Assembly (NCBI GenBank): GCA_000733415.1 | Contig: KL662192.1 | Span: 174,587 to 238,586 of the forward strand | Length of the DNA: 64,000 bases | Source: [Leptolyngbya] sp. JSC-1 | Lineage (GTDB): Bacteria > Cyanobacteriota > Cyanobacteriia > Elainellales > Elainellaceae | Direction of reading: 5' to 3' | Shown: piece by piece, positions 41,867-49,767 of the stretch | How positions within the stretch are numbered: the stretch's first letter is position 1 | Layout: each line of letters opens with the position of its first letter | The notes under the pieces: generated by a model | What the model was told of the DNA's origin: nothing | Database searches by the model: none | The model's input: only the letters and a program-made list of their open reading frames with translations | Translations under genes and position numbers: made by a program

Positions 41867-43204
41867 TTAAGCTAGATTGAAGTGCTCCATATGAACATTA
41901 GTAACCGGCACGTCCAACTCGTGTAAAGCGCGTTCTACCTGATTCATCATTTTGGGAGCAGCACAGATGAAGTATTGTCGTGAGCCTCGATGTTTGGGGA
42001 TGTGTCGTGTCAGCAGTTCCTTATCTACATATCCTTGCTCACCAGTCCATTCCTCCGGAGGTTCCCGCAAGACGTGAATTAAAGTCAGATCAAGTCTCTC
42101 CTCTAGCTTCTCTAGCTCTTCTCGATAGGTGATGTCATTCCAGGTTTTGCTGGCGTAGATCAACAAAAAAGGGCGATCGTCCTTTCGTTCTGCTGCGGTA
42201 ACTAATATGCTCATCATTGGGGTAATTCCGATGCCGCCTGCAATTAGCACAAACCCAGCCGCATCTTGATAGCGATCGATTGTGAACACGCCATAGGGAC
42301 CGTCCAAATATGCTTTGGTTCCTGGCGGTACTTCTTTGATCGTGCTAGTAAAATCTCCCAGTGCTTTGATGCCAAACTCGATGCGTTCTGGATGTTCACC
42401 GCTAGACGACATTGAAAAGGGATGTTCTCGCATACTAAACGGGGTAATATCCAACGTCAGCCAAGCAAATTGACCAGGTTGAAAGCAGAAACCTTCGTGG
42501 CCCCAAGGACGCAGCGCTAACGTCCAAACGTCACCCCGTTGGGGAATCACCGCTTCGACTAGATAGGGCTTTTTCGTCATCATCCAAGGTTTAATCAGCC
42601 GCACATAGATGATTAACCACAGAGCGATCAGGGCCATCGCGCCCCAAAGGATGCCTTTCCAAAACAAGCCCAAATAGTTACCGACACCAATGGCATGCCC
42701 AACCCCTAATCCAACTGCTAACACTGAGAGGATCGTATGTGAGGTGCGCCACGGTTCATAGGGAATCCCAAGTGGCTTGCGCCAAATTGTAGTGACGACG
42801 AGGAGGATGAAGGCAAGCGTGCCTAGTATGGCCATCCTAGCCCGCCACGGCGCTTCGATAAAATTCAGCAGTTGTCTTGTTTCGGGCTGCACCACAAACA
42901 GCATCACCGGATGAACCAGCACCATGAAGAATGCTACCAGGGAGGTAAAGCGGTGGAATTGTAGCAAAATATCAATTCCATAGGAGGCTTCAATCCGATT
43001 AATCCGCGCCGTAATCACAAACTGAAGCGCCATCATGGCTAAGCCAATGAATCCAAGCGCAACCGAAAATTCAATCCAAAATCCCCGTCCGCCTGGAGGG
43101 GGGTAAATCAGCAAGATCAACAGCGGCAGCAGCGTGACCAGCAAATATGCCCCAATCCAGAACAAAGCAACGGCAATTGGACTACGCATTAATAATCTTT
43201 TCAT
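41867..43204 (-). CDS. ferric-reductase-like transmembrane flavoprotein with FAD/NAD(P) domains
   Basis: A 445-residue protein. Residues 1-210 contain six or so helices of the ferric reductase-like type, including Q-F-H-R-F-T and A-F-F-M-V-L-V-H-P (heme-ligand-like His). Residues about 220-440 form the FAD/NAD(P) module: H-P-F-S-M-S-S-S (FAD), A-G-G-I-G-I-T-P-M-M-S (NAD(P)) and F-I-C-A-A-P-K-M-M. Such proteins pass electrons from NAD(P)H across the membrane, possibly to ferric iron or another acceptor. It is followed on the same strand by the gene at 41630 and preceded by the Cys-cluster protein at 43223, 18 bases away, which may be a redox partner. Confidence 0.88.
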   Translation of the reverse strand: MKRLLMRSPIAVALFWIGAYLLVTLLPLLILLIYPPPGGRGFWIEFSVALGFIGLAMMALQFVITARINRIEASYGIDILLQFHRFTSLVAFFMVLVHPVMLFVVQPETRQLLNFIEAPWRARMAILGTLAFILLVVTTIWRKPLGIPYEPWRTSHTILSVLAVGLGVGHAIGVGNYLGLFWKGILWGAMALIALWLIIYVRLIKPWMMTKKPYLVEAVIPQRGDVWTLALRPWGHEGFCFQPGQFAWLTLDITPFSMREHPFSMSSSGEHPERIEFGIKALGDFTSTIKEVPPGTKAYLDGPYGVFTIDRYQDAAGFVLIAGGIGITPMMSILVTAAERKDDRPFLLIYASKTWNDITYREELEKLEERLDLTLIHVLREPPEEWTGEQGYVDKELLTRHIPKHRGSRQYFICAAPKMMNQVERALHELDVPVTNVHMEHFNLA

Positions 43205-43222
43205 CCCAGTCCTCCCATTCGG

Positions 43223-43609
43223 TTAGACACGTTTGTATCTTGGGCAGTAGTCAGAGCAGTGAATTGCTCGTGTTGTGAGAACATCCGTAGGGCGGACTGC
43301 ACATTTCAAATAGCTATTGCTGGCAAAGTAATGACAGGATAAACAGGGGGTCTTTTGAAATAGGGTGAGGGGTGGTTCAGGTTTACCAATCTGCGGTTCC
43401 GCTTTCAAAGCACGTAAAAACTTCAACAAGAAGAATATGAAAGCAATCAACGCCAGCAGCAACCAAATTTCTGAGTTCCGGGCTGGTACCTGATCTGCAA
43501 CGAATTCTGCTGCATCAACCGTAGCTTGCTGAGTATAGGCTTGGGTCAAGCGGTGATTCGAACGCAGTGGCTCTAATGTATGTCGGCTAGAAGCTAGACC
43601 TGTGCTCAT
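43223..43609 (-). CDS. single-helix membrane protein with C-terminal Cys cluster
   Basis: 128 residues from ATG 43609; an in-frame start at 43624 is possible. One transmembrane helix (about residues 48-64) is followed by C-L-S-C-H-Y-F-A-x-N-x-Y-L-K-C-A-V-R-P and H-C-S-D-Y-C-P. That is five Cys plus His, a possible metal or Fe-S site. It lies 18 bases upstream of the ferric-reductase-like gene and is probably cotranscribed, suggesting redox or iron function (inference). No named family. Confidence 0.65.
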   Translation of the reverse strand: MSTGLASSRHTLEPLRSNHRLTQAYTQQATVDAAEFVADQVPARNSEIWLLLALIAFIFFLLKFLRALKAEPQIGKPEPPLTLFQKTPCLSCHYFASNSYLKCAVRPTDVLTTRAIHCSDYCPRYKRV

Positions 43610-43649
43610 AGCGTCCTCCCCCAACTGTTTTAGTTAGGATTTCCTTTAA

Positions 43650-43762
43650 TACAACCTTTTTCAGGCTAGTGAAGTACGAAAAACGGGGTGCAGGGGCAGT
43701 GCCCCGGCGTGGGGGCTTCGCCCTCACACCCCCTATACCTCACATGAGTGAAAAATGCTGTA
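43650..43762. repeat. MITE-like dispersed repeat, family A, copy 3 (reverse orientation)
   Basis: 113 bp, reverse orientation to copies 1 and 2, with ends TACAACCTTTTTC and GAAAAATGCTGTA. The shared inner parts CTAGTGAAGTACG and CATGAGTG occur in reverse complement. Confidence 0.78.
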
Positions 43763-44173
43763 TATTTGTTCATGACTTCTGACAGCTTTAGCATTCATTT
43801 AGAGGACCAAGGGCATGGCTGAAGCAGTGATAGTGCTAAGCCCTGCATTTTAATTTTTAGCTGTAAATGTGATCTAAAAATGATGATTCGCATGACCATC
43901 TTGATCAATTGCTTGATGTCTACTGACATCAAGCAATAAGCGAGTTGTTTTACAAACCGCAGGCGATGCTGGTGGAACAAGAGAACAAGCAGGTTCAAAG
44001 TCCTCCAAAATTGGAGGACTTTGAACCTGCGGGCATTCCAGAAAAGGGAACTTCAGGGGTAGTGATACCTCAGCTAGGCTTTGTGTGTCCACCGTAGCCT
44101 TTGGTAAGGGGAGCTAGGGGGGATCTCAACAGGATTTGCGATCTACTGGGCCTAGAGCTTATCAAAAGAGGTA
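43763..44173. other. intergenic region with a 42-bp perfect hairpin
   Basis: No supported gene. It contains the long perfect inverted repeat at 43989-44030 and a short stretch resembling part of the family B element near 44100. Confidence 0.5.
43989..44030. repeat. 42-bp perfect inverted repeat
   Basis: Arms of 20 bases, each a perfect reverse complement of the other (one arm reads GCAGGTTCAAAGTCCTCCAA), are separated by 2 bases. Without a T-tract it is not a classic terminator. It may be a relic of a foldback element or a mirror of the family B centre. Confidence 0.85.
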
Positions 44174-45016
44174 TTAAGCTGCCGGAGGTAGAACAATGCG
44201 TTGGGCTAATCCTATTCGCTGTAAGACTAAAATCACCCACCAGGTCATATCAATTTCCCACCATTGCCATCCTGCTTTTGCCACATTGGGATAAGCATGG
44301 TGATTGTTATGCCATCCTTCTCCATAGGTTAAAATTGCTGCCCACCAGAGGTTACGCGAGTTATCGTCTGAGTCGTGGGTCCGGTAGCCGGTAATATGAG
44401 ATGCCGAGTTGATCAACCAAGTGCTGTGCCAAAGTAGAACGGTTCTAACGAATACGCCATAAATTACAAATGACCAACCACCCAGCAGGTACAGTCCCAT
44501 TGCGAGTGGAATTTGCAGCAACAGAAAATAGCGATCGAGCCAGCGGTAAAAACCATCACGTGCCAGATCTGGTGCAAATTGTCGATTCGATTCATAGTCA
44601 AAAAACTCTGGGCGTTTGTAGAGCAACCACCCCATGTGACTCCACCAAAAGCCCCGTTTCGCTGAGTAGGGATCTTTGTCTAGGTCTTCGGTGTATATAT
44701 GATGTCTGCGATGTCCTGCAACCCAAAAGATTGGGCCACCTTGCAAGGCTGCGGCTCCAATCAAAGCAATGACATACTCTAAAGCTTTGGGAACCTGAAG
44801 GCTGCGGTGCGTCAATAGCCGATGATACCCCAAACAAATGCCAATACTACCCAGCAGCCAGTGAAGAAAAATCGTTACTCCCAGCGCCGACCAGGAGAAA
44901 AACCAAGGGGCTAGTAACGCTAAAGCGTGAACCGCTACAAAAACACCGATGCTTGTCCAATTAATTACAAGCGGCTGACTAGACTGGCGGTCAGTCTCAA
45001 TTCGATTGAAAATCAT
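44174..45016 (-). CDS. desC: acyl-lipid/acyl-CoA desaturase, delta-9 type
   Basis: 280 residues from ATG 45016, which begins M-I-F-N-R-I-E-T; a longer frame runs upstream through MITE sequence and is not coding. Three His boxes are present: H-R-L-L-T-H-R-S, H-R-R-H-H and H-N-N-H-H, with two pairs of membrane helices between them. This is the DesC layout: it inserts the first double bond into saturated acyl chains, which helps membrane fluidity in the cold. A family B MITE sits in its leader, about 32 bases before the start. Downstream is a long intergenic region. Confidence 0.88.
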   Translation of the reverse strand: MIFNRIETDRQSSQPLVINWTSIGVFVAVHALALLAPWFFSWSALGVTIFLHWLLGSIGICLGYHRLLTHRSLQVPKALEYVIALIGAAALQGGPIFWVAGHRRHHIYTEDLDKDPYSAKRGFWWSHMGWLLYKRPEFFDYESNRQFAPDLARDGFYRWLDRYFLLLQIPLAMGLYLLGGWSFVIYGVFVRTVLLWHSTWLINSASHITGYRTHDSDDNSRNLWWAAILTYGEGWHNNHHAYPNVAKAGWQWWEIDMTWWVILVLQRIGLAQRIVLPPAA

Positions 45017-45047
45017 GAAAGTCCTAATTGAATACACATTACATTTT

Positions 45048-45171
45048 GGCGTTGCTGAATGGTGGTATGAAACCGCGAGCAAAATGCTCGCACGATTAGA
45101 TAACGATCCAGACAGTGTGAGCGTCTCGCTCAAGTTACTGATCAATCATCATTTGCTGATTCAGCAACACC
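45048..45171. mobile_element. MITE family B, copy 2, with 8-bp target duplication, in the desaturase leader
   Basis: 124 bp. The ends are GGCGTTGCTGAAT and, reversed, GGTGTTGCTGAAT. The direct repeat TACATTTT occurs immediately before (45040-45047) and immediately after (45172-45179), an exact 8-bp duplication. The centre differs from copy 1, so the two are related mainly at their ends. Confidence 0.85.
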
Positions 45172-45179
45172 TACATTTT

Positions 45180-45561
45180 AATTGGGCAATGACCTAGGGG
45201 TAGTGGACTAAACCCCTCGTCTAGTCTGCGTGAGCAAACTTCCCCAATTAGCCCGAGATTGACTCGCGGGCGAGAGAACTACAAAGTCAAAAGCTAGATT
45301 GGTACATAACTCTGAACAGACCCTCAACTACAGTCCAAATCCGATTACAACTAAAACCAGAGCATTGTTCCAATTTGTGAACCTATAGTTACAAGTTTAT
45401 AGATCTATACCTAAACTTATAACCTTTACTGCAAGCTAAATTCATAGGGACAGAACTATCTACTATAAAGAGTTCTGCTGCATTCTATTCCCTTACTCTA
45501 TATTTTTTGCTCAAGACTACTGAGGCTCACATCGGCTGCTCTAGAATTATATGCTTTAGCC
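45180..45561. other. 382-bp intergenic region
   Basis: Between the MITE upstream of the desaturase and the 3' end of rpsU; A/T-rich. TATAGATCTATA at 45398-45409 is a 12-bp palindrome. The desaturase promoter may lie here or inside the MITE; not resolved. Confidence 0.45.
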
Positions 45562-45747
45562 CTAGCGAAACTTCCTTTTACGCTTCTTGTGCTTAGCTAG
45601 CGCTTTTCGCTTTTGCTTTTCGTTCGGCGTTTCAAAGTGGCGATGCTTCCTCATGTCTGGGAAAATTTCTGCTTTAACAACCTTTCGTTTAAATCGACGC
45701 AACGCTGACTCGAGACCTTCATCCTCACCCAGAATCACTTGAGTCAT
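45562..45747 (-). CDS. rpsU: 30S ribosomal protein S21
   Basis: 61 residues: M-T-Q-V-I-L-G-E-D-E-G-L-E-S-A-L-R-R-F-K-R, then the basic tail with K-R-K-A-L-A-K-H-K-K-R-K-R-K-F. A clear S21 protein of normal length. It follows the RNA-binding protein gene by about 160 bases on the same strand, an arrangement known in cyanobacteria (rbp-rpsU, cold-regulated). A hairpin sits between the two genes. AAGGAGATTAG upstream is a good ribosome binding site. Confidence 0.97.
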   Translation of the reverse strand: MTQVILGEDEGLESALRRFKRKVVKAEIFPDMRKHRHFETPNEKQKRKALAKHKKRKRKFR

Positions 45748-45781
45748 CTAATCTCCTTGCAATCTAAATAAACTCAGGCCG

Positions 45782-45843
45782 AAGTTTGAAAGCTGCTTAC
45801 TGCCTGCTTACTGCCAAGCAGCCGCTCTCCAGCTTTCAAACTT
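45782..45843 (-). promoter_or_regulatory. stem-loop between the RNA-binding protein gene and rpsU
   Basis: 14-bp perfect arms (AAGTTTGAAAGCTG at 45782-45795, and its reverse complement at 45830-45843) with a 34-base loop. On the minus strand it lies about 62 bases after the rbp stop and 35 bases before the rpsU start. It could attenuate read-through or protect the upstream mRNA (inference). Confidence 0.55.
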
Positions 45844-45905
45844 GAAACGCCTAAAGCGCTGACGGTTTGCCTTTTGAGGTTTGTCTTTTGATTTGACTGT
45901 CGAGT

Positions 45906-46202
45906 TTAGTAGCGCCTAGCAACACCGCCCCTATTTCCCCAACCAGAAGAGTCTCTTTCTGCGCGGGGTCTGGCCTTATTTACCTTCAGATCACGCCCCA
46001 TCCATTCGCTACCATCAAGTGCAGCAATCGCAGCGGTCTCTTCTGCCTCGTTTTCCATTTCGACGAAGGCAAATCCACGCATACGCCCTGTTTCCCGCTC
46101 TGTTGGCAACTGAACGCGCGTAACAGTGCCGTATTCGGTAAAAGCCTGAGTCAAGTCTGCTTCAGTAGCTTTATAAGACAAATTACCCACGTAAATTGAC
46201 AT
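45906..46202 (-). CDS. RRM-type RNA-binding protein
   Basis: 98 residues. One RRM domain: S-I-Y-V-G-N-L-S-Y (RNP2) and R-G-F-A-F-V-E-M (RNP1), followed by a short Arg/Gly tail (S-G-W-G-N-R-G-G). Cyanobacterial Rbp proteins of this size are often cold-induced RNA chaperones. It lies upstream of rpsU on the same strand. GGAGAAAC upstream supports the start. Its 170-bp leader is the usual place of cold regulation, but no specific element was identified here. Confidence 0.93.
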   Translation of the reverse strand: MSIYVGNLSYKATEADLTQAFTEYGTVTRVQLPTERETGRMRGFAFVEMENEAEETAAIAALDGSEWMGRDLKVNKARPRAERDSSGWGNRGGVARRY

Positions 46203-46375
46203 AGCGGTTTCTCCAAAATCGTCAGGACGGTGTAGTGTAGAGAATTAGATTCGGAGAAACGCTTGTGGGACGAATTACACACCCGAAAATAAGCCTTATA
46301 GAGAGCTTAACACAAAATTGACATAGCGGGACGGAAAAGCAGAAAAGAGTAAGAGAATTACGCTAGAGTTGTAGT

Positions 46376-46660
46376 ATGAACGTAACTGAACTTCGAATGC
46401 TATTGGCAGTAGGAGAACAAGATTTCCAGACTATTGATCTTAGCTCTGCTAATCTTAGCTGTATTGATTTGAGGGGTAAAAATCTCTCAAAAGCCAATTT
46501 ACGCCATGCTAATTTGCGCTGGGCCGACTTGCGCCAAACCAATTTGCACGGAGCCGATTTAAGAGGGGCTGACTTGAGCTGGGCTAGGCTAGAAGGTGCT
46601 GATTTGAGTTCGACCAAGTTAAAAGGAGCCAAGATGCCCGATGAAACGGTTCATGGCTAA
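46376..46660 (+). CDS. pentapeptide-repeat protein, short
   Basis: 94 residues with about nine A(D/N)LxX pentapeptide repeats (A-N-L-S-C, A-N-L-R-H, A-D-L-R-Q, A-D-L-R-G, A-D-L-S-W). They form a right-handed quadrilateral beta-helix. Function unknown; family members may mimic DNA or bind gyrase. Divergent from the RNA-binding protein gene; its promoter is shared with that gap. Confidence 0.87.
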   Translation: MNVTELRMLLAVGEQDFQTIDLSSANLSCIDLRGKNLSKANLRHANLRWADLRQTNLHGADLRGADLSWARLEGADLSSTKLKGAKMPDETVHG

Positions 46661-46816
46661 ACAGGTTTATGGCTAAACAACCCTGAATCAATCAACAGAA
46701 TTAGTGATCAGCTAATCGAATCATTAAAAAAGCATTTCTTTACAACATTTCAGCCAGCCTTCCGTTACCCTGAGTAAGTAAGCTAATCCAATCTTGCAAG
46801 TTTTAGGAGAATTATC

Positions 46817-47302
46817 ATCGCTACAAAACAACTGATTAATCGGCAAATTAAATCCGCTCAGGTGCTTCTAATCGATCACGAGAATAACAACCGTGGTTTG
46901 GTAGATACTGGTGAAGCTCTCAGCCTTGCTGAAACTGCCAAGCTTGATCTAGTCATTGTTTCTGAAGGCAAAGAAATTCCGGTGGCTAAGATCCTAGACT
47001 ATGGCAAGCACCAGTACCAACAGAAAAAACGGCGGCATTCTAGCGCTAGAACTACTGTTAAAGAGATTAGGTTGCGTCCTAATGTTGGTGAATCGGATTA
47101 CAGCCTGCGGATTAGCAGAACTATTGAGTGGCTAGAGAAAGGGCATTCGGTTAAATTTCAGGTACGTTTACGCGGGCGTGAACATCAAAATCGCGATCGT
47201 GCGATAGATCTAATTGATCGAATTGTTACTGATCTATCCCAAGCGGGTAAAGTGCAAACCCTAGATAAACGCTCGTTAATTGTGCAGATAATTCCCTGCT
47301 AA
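46817..47302 (+). CDS. IF-3-family protein (second infC-like gene) with non-ATG start
   Basis: About 161 residues if read from the ATC at 46817, six bases after TAGGAGA. An in-frame ATG does not occur in the front part, and the next usable start (TTG or GTG) would remove the N-terminal strand. The IF-3 domains are clear: L-I-N-R-Q-I at the front, I-P-V-A-K-I-L-D-Y-G-K-H-Q-Y (linker), then V-K-E-I-R-L-R-P-N-V, S-D-Y-S-L-R-I and F-Q-V-R-L-R-G-R-E. The sequence is divergent from the usual cyanobacterial IF-3, so a normal infC probably exists elsewhere. infC in E. coli begins with AUU and is autoregulated; a similar rare start here suggests the same logic (inference). Confidence 0.75.
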   Translation: MATKQLINRQIKSAQVLLIDHENNNRGLVDTGEALSLAETAKLDLVIVSEGKEIPVAKILDYGKHQYQQKKRRHSSARTTVKEIRLRPNVGESDYSLRISRTIEWLEKGHSVKFQVRLRGREHQNRDRAIDLIDRIVTDLSQAGKVQTLDKRSLIVQIIPC

Positions 47303-47908
47303 ATTCTTTTACTGAAGTTATTAGCAAGCGCGTGGCAACTTAAACTGCGATTACTGGGGTGCTACGTGCTCTGCTTCAGCATTGCATAATTGTTATTGCA
47401 TTATCATTGGTTATTCGTTGAAGCACACAAAGCACTAATGATGATTGTACTAATGATAATTGTACTAGTGACTAAGCACCAAGAACTTTACTTCACCAGA
47501 GGGGAAAAGGCTGTAGCTCCAATGTAAAGATTAAATTTAATCGTTCAATATTAATCTCTAGTCTGAGTTTCTGCTATACGCTATAGCTAGTTGGTTAGAA
47601 AAAACAGTATTTATTCACCGAGTTATCTAGGCAGTGTTTTAAAACCTTTTGATCCCCCCAGCCCCCCTATCTCCCTGCAGAGATGAACCTTCGGCCTAGA
47701 ACAAAGGCGAAGCCCGTGCACCAGCACATACCGACAAGAAGTGGCTTGAAGTCTCCCTATAATGGCAACTGCGGCATACCCTACGGGAAGCGAGCAACAA
47801 GAGAAGGGGGTTCGAAAGGCTACTGCAATGACAAAAGAATGACAAAAGGGTTTTAAAACACGTCCTAGGTTTTAAGCATTAGCAGAAAATCGTTAACAAA
47901 AAGAGGTT
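47303..47908. other. 606-bp intergenic region with MITE C
   Basis: No gene. It holds MITE C (47631-47864). Before it there is a short sequence like one half of family A (about 47489-47514). GAGGTT precedes the next gene at 47909. Confidence 0.5.
47631..47864. mobile_element. MITE C flanked by CTAG
   Basis: 234 bp. The ends are GCAGTGTTTTAAAACC and, reversed, GACGTGTTTTAAAACC (near-perfect inverted repeats that continue into CTTTTG). CTAG is present at both outer edges (47627-47630 and 47865-47868), consistent with a 4-bp target duplication; a TA-type duplication is the alternative. No coding capacity. Confidence 0.75.
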
Positions 47909-48109
47909 ATGATGATTAACTCAGATGTTTATACTCTCGAAGTCCTTCCAGGCACCCGTAATCATAAAGGGTATTTTGTTCAAGACACGGCCTACAAGCT
48001 AATTGCAATTGACCAAGCTGGCTGGGCATTGATCTGCATGGATGAAATGAGTTGCCACTATGTAGACCCTGACAACCTGCGCGAGATGGTTGCTCCTGTC
48101 GATGATTAG
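47909..48109 (+). CDS. small hypothetical protein
   Basis: 66 residues, possibly starting at the second Met. Soluble, with V-L-P-G-T-R-N-H-K-G-Y-F-V and M-D-E-M-S-C-H-Y-V-D-P-D. AGAGG upstream is a weak ribosome binding site. No named family; it could be a regulatory small protein. Moderately supported by its start context and its codon pattern. Confidence 0.5.
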   Translation: MMINSDVYTLEVLPGTRNHKGYFVQDTAYKLIAIDQAGWALICMDEMSCHYVDPDNLREMVAPVDD

Positions 48110-48144
48110 AGTTGTCTAGTCTCAGTAGAGATTGAGAAGAGCAA

Positions 48145-48597
48145 CTATATGCCTTTCTCGCTTGGCAGAATGAAGAGATCAACGTATTCTCCAATTCCCA
48201 AACCGATGATGGCAACTGTGATCAGCACGCTCCATAGGTAGCGCTTCCGCATCGTCAAAGCTTGGATCTCCTGCCAAGCTAACAAAGTAGTTAGCATTGG
48301 GATGACCATTAGAGGAACCAACATTGGAAATATGGCGATTAAGGCAGTAAGTATACTAATGGTGAGGGCAATCAGCAAGACCTGGGGTAAATAACCAAAG
48401 AGTCCTTCAAACCACGGAGTACTGCTCCAAGCAAACGCCACAGCCGCAACAGCAATCAAAATTCCTATAAATAGAAAAATGTAATAAACCGACAACTGCC
48501 ATCCGACTAGGGCATAGGACAACCAAAGCAAACCGAGAGACAGCAGTGGCATTGTAGGGAAGGTTTGGGTTTTGATCTTGAAGTTATTACTATACAT
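48145..48597 (-). CDS. hypothetical membrane protein
   Basis: 150 residues, four or five hydrophobic helices, with no known family. M-R-K-R-Y-L-W-S-V-L near the C-terminus. Convergent with the gene at 47909 and on the same strand as the following hydrolase-like gene, with a 60-bp gap. Confidence 0.6.
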   Translation of the reverse strand: MYSNNFKIKTQTFPTMPLLSLGLLWLSYALVGWQLSVYYIFLFIGILIAVAAVAFAWSSTPWFEGLFGYLPQVLLIALTISILTALIAIFPMLVPLMVIPMLTTLLAWQEIQALTMRKRYLWSVLITVAIIGLGIGEYVDLFILPSEKGI

Positions 48598-48658
48598 CGG
48601 TGCCTCAGAAGCTAAAAATTATCGTGAGAATGTCAGCTGACGTAATTCAGTCTATGAT

Positions 48659-49669
48659 TCAATCCTGGTGAGAATTACCAGATTGGCTGCTCCAGAACGG
48701 CAGTTGATTCACCTGCTCTAGCGTCAGCTCTACATAGGCCATTTGGCTGGAGGGTTCGGTAGCAGTGCCGAAATAGCCCTCTGGTCCGTCGTGGGTATGG
48801 GGACCGCTGATCTGAGTCCTATAACGACCTTCTCGGCGGGCACGGTTAATCGGAGAACCAACAGTCCAACTCCAGCGGGATGGAAACAAAATGCGGGGAA
48901 TATCTTCAACCCAGTCGCGTTTTCCCTCTAGATGATAGACTGCCTCTGCCTCTGCAAATCCGGCTTCACCATCAAATGCACCCCCTGCCGATATGACAAT
49001 CAACCGCACATTCAGCCATTCTTCTAAGAAAGGAACGGCTCCCAATGCCACTTGTGCTCCACCGCTGGTGCCAATCAAAATCACCTGCAAGGGTTCGGCT
49101 GCTGAAATCGGATGGGCGGCATTCATGCGATCCACAATCGCATCGGCAATGCCCTGATTATAAACCTTGCCATAGCGGTCGTCTGCCGAAATCGCAAAGC
49201 GCCAGAGATTGCGAATCTTGATCAGCACGTCGGCCTCCTTGAGCCAGCCTTCGGCATGTTCAGCCGCATCCCAAAGCGGAGCCAAAAACCGATCTCCAGC
49301 TAGGTCTTTGTTGGCTGCTGAATAGGGAAAGACATCGCGGACCGTGACACAATTGGGACGAAGCTGCTCCAGACGATCTAAGAAGAATTCTTCTCCGGGC
49401 GTGAGCTGATCCACCGAGTAATCGCCTACTCCTGTCAAAAATACAACATAACAATTGATAGAATGCGCTGTTGTTTTTGGAGGATTGCGCTCAAGTAGAC
49501 GCTGTTGCCGCTTGAAACCAAGGGACTCGGAGCTTTGGTTGAGCCACCAGACTAGAGTTCCCACGGGTGCTAGCATTCCCCAGAGTAGTACTAGAAATCC
49601 AGCTAGCAATACTAGGTTCCAGGTGCTGCTCCGCAGCCAAGCCAGCATTTGCGAGAACAATCTCAACAT
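48659..49669 (-). CDS. membrane-anchored alpha/beta hydrolase-like protein
   Basis: 336 residues from ATG 49669 (an upstream frame reaches 49762). A hydrophobic helix at residues about 15-38 is followed by a soluble domain: V-V-F-L-T-G-V-G-D-Y, then L-I-G-T-S-G-G-A-Q (a G-x-S-x-G nucleophile elbow) and a late G-P-H-T-H-D-G that could supply the catalytic His. No closer family name. Acts at the membrane or outside it. It is divergent from the Yip1-like gene. Confidence 0.6.
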   Translation of the reverse strand: MLRLFSQMLAWLRSSTWNLVLLAGFLVLLWGMLAPVGTLVWWLNQSSESLGFKRQQRLLERNPPKTTAHSINCYVVFLTGVGDYSVDQLTPGEEFFLDRLEQLRPNCVTVRDVFPYSAANKDLAGDRFLAPLWDAAEHAEGWLKEADVLIKIRNLWRFAISADDRYGKVYNQGIADAIVDRMNAAHPISAAEPLQVILIGTSGGAQVALGAVPFLEEWLNVRLIVISAGGAFDGEAGFAEAEAVYHLEGKRDWVEDIPRILFPSRWSWTVGSPINRARREGRYRTQISGPHTHDGPEGYFGTATEPSSQMAYVELTLEQVNQLPFWSSQSGNSHQD

Positions 49670-49767
49670 ACTATAAATAGAAAAAGTAAAAGCAGTAAAA
49701 GTAAGATTGCAGCAAAAGATACTGTGGAGTTTATCGAACCAGAGGTCGCTGTATCCTGTCATCCTTC

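Noticed and set aside
43989..44030. The 42-bp hairpin as a terminator of the desaturase gene
   Set aside because: It lies more than 140 bases after the stop and lacks a T-tract on either side.
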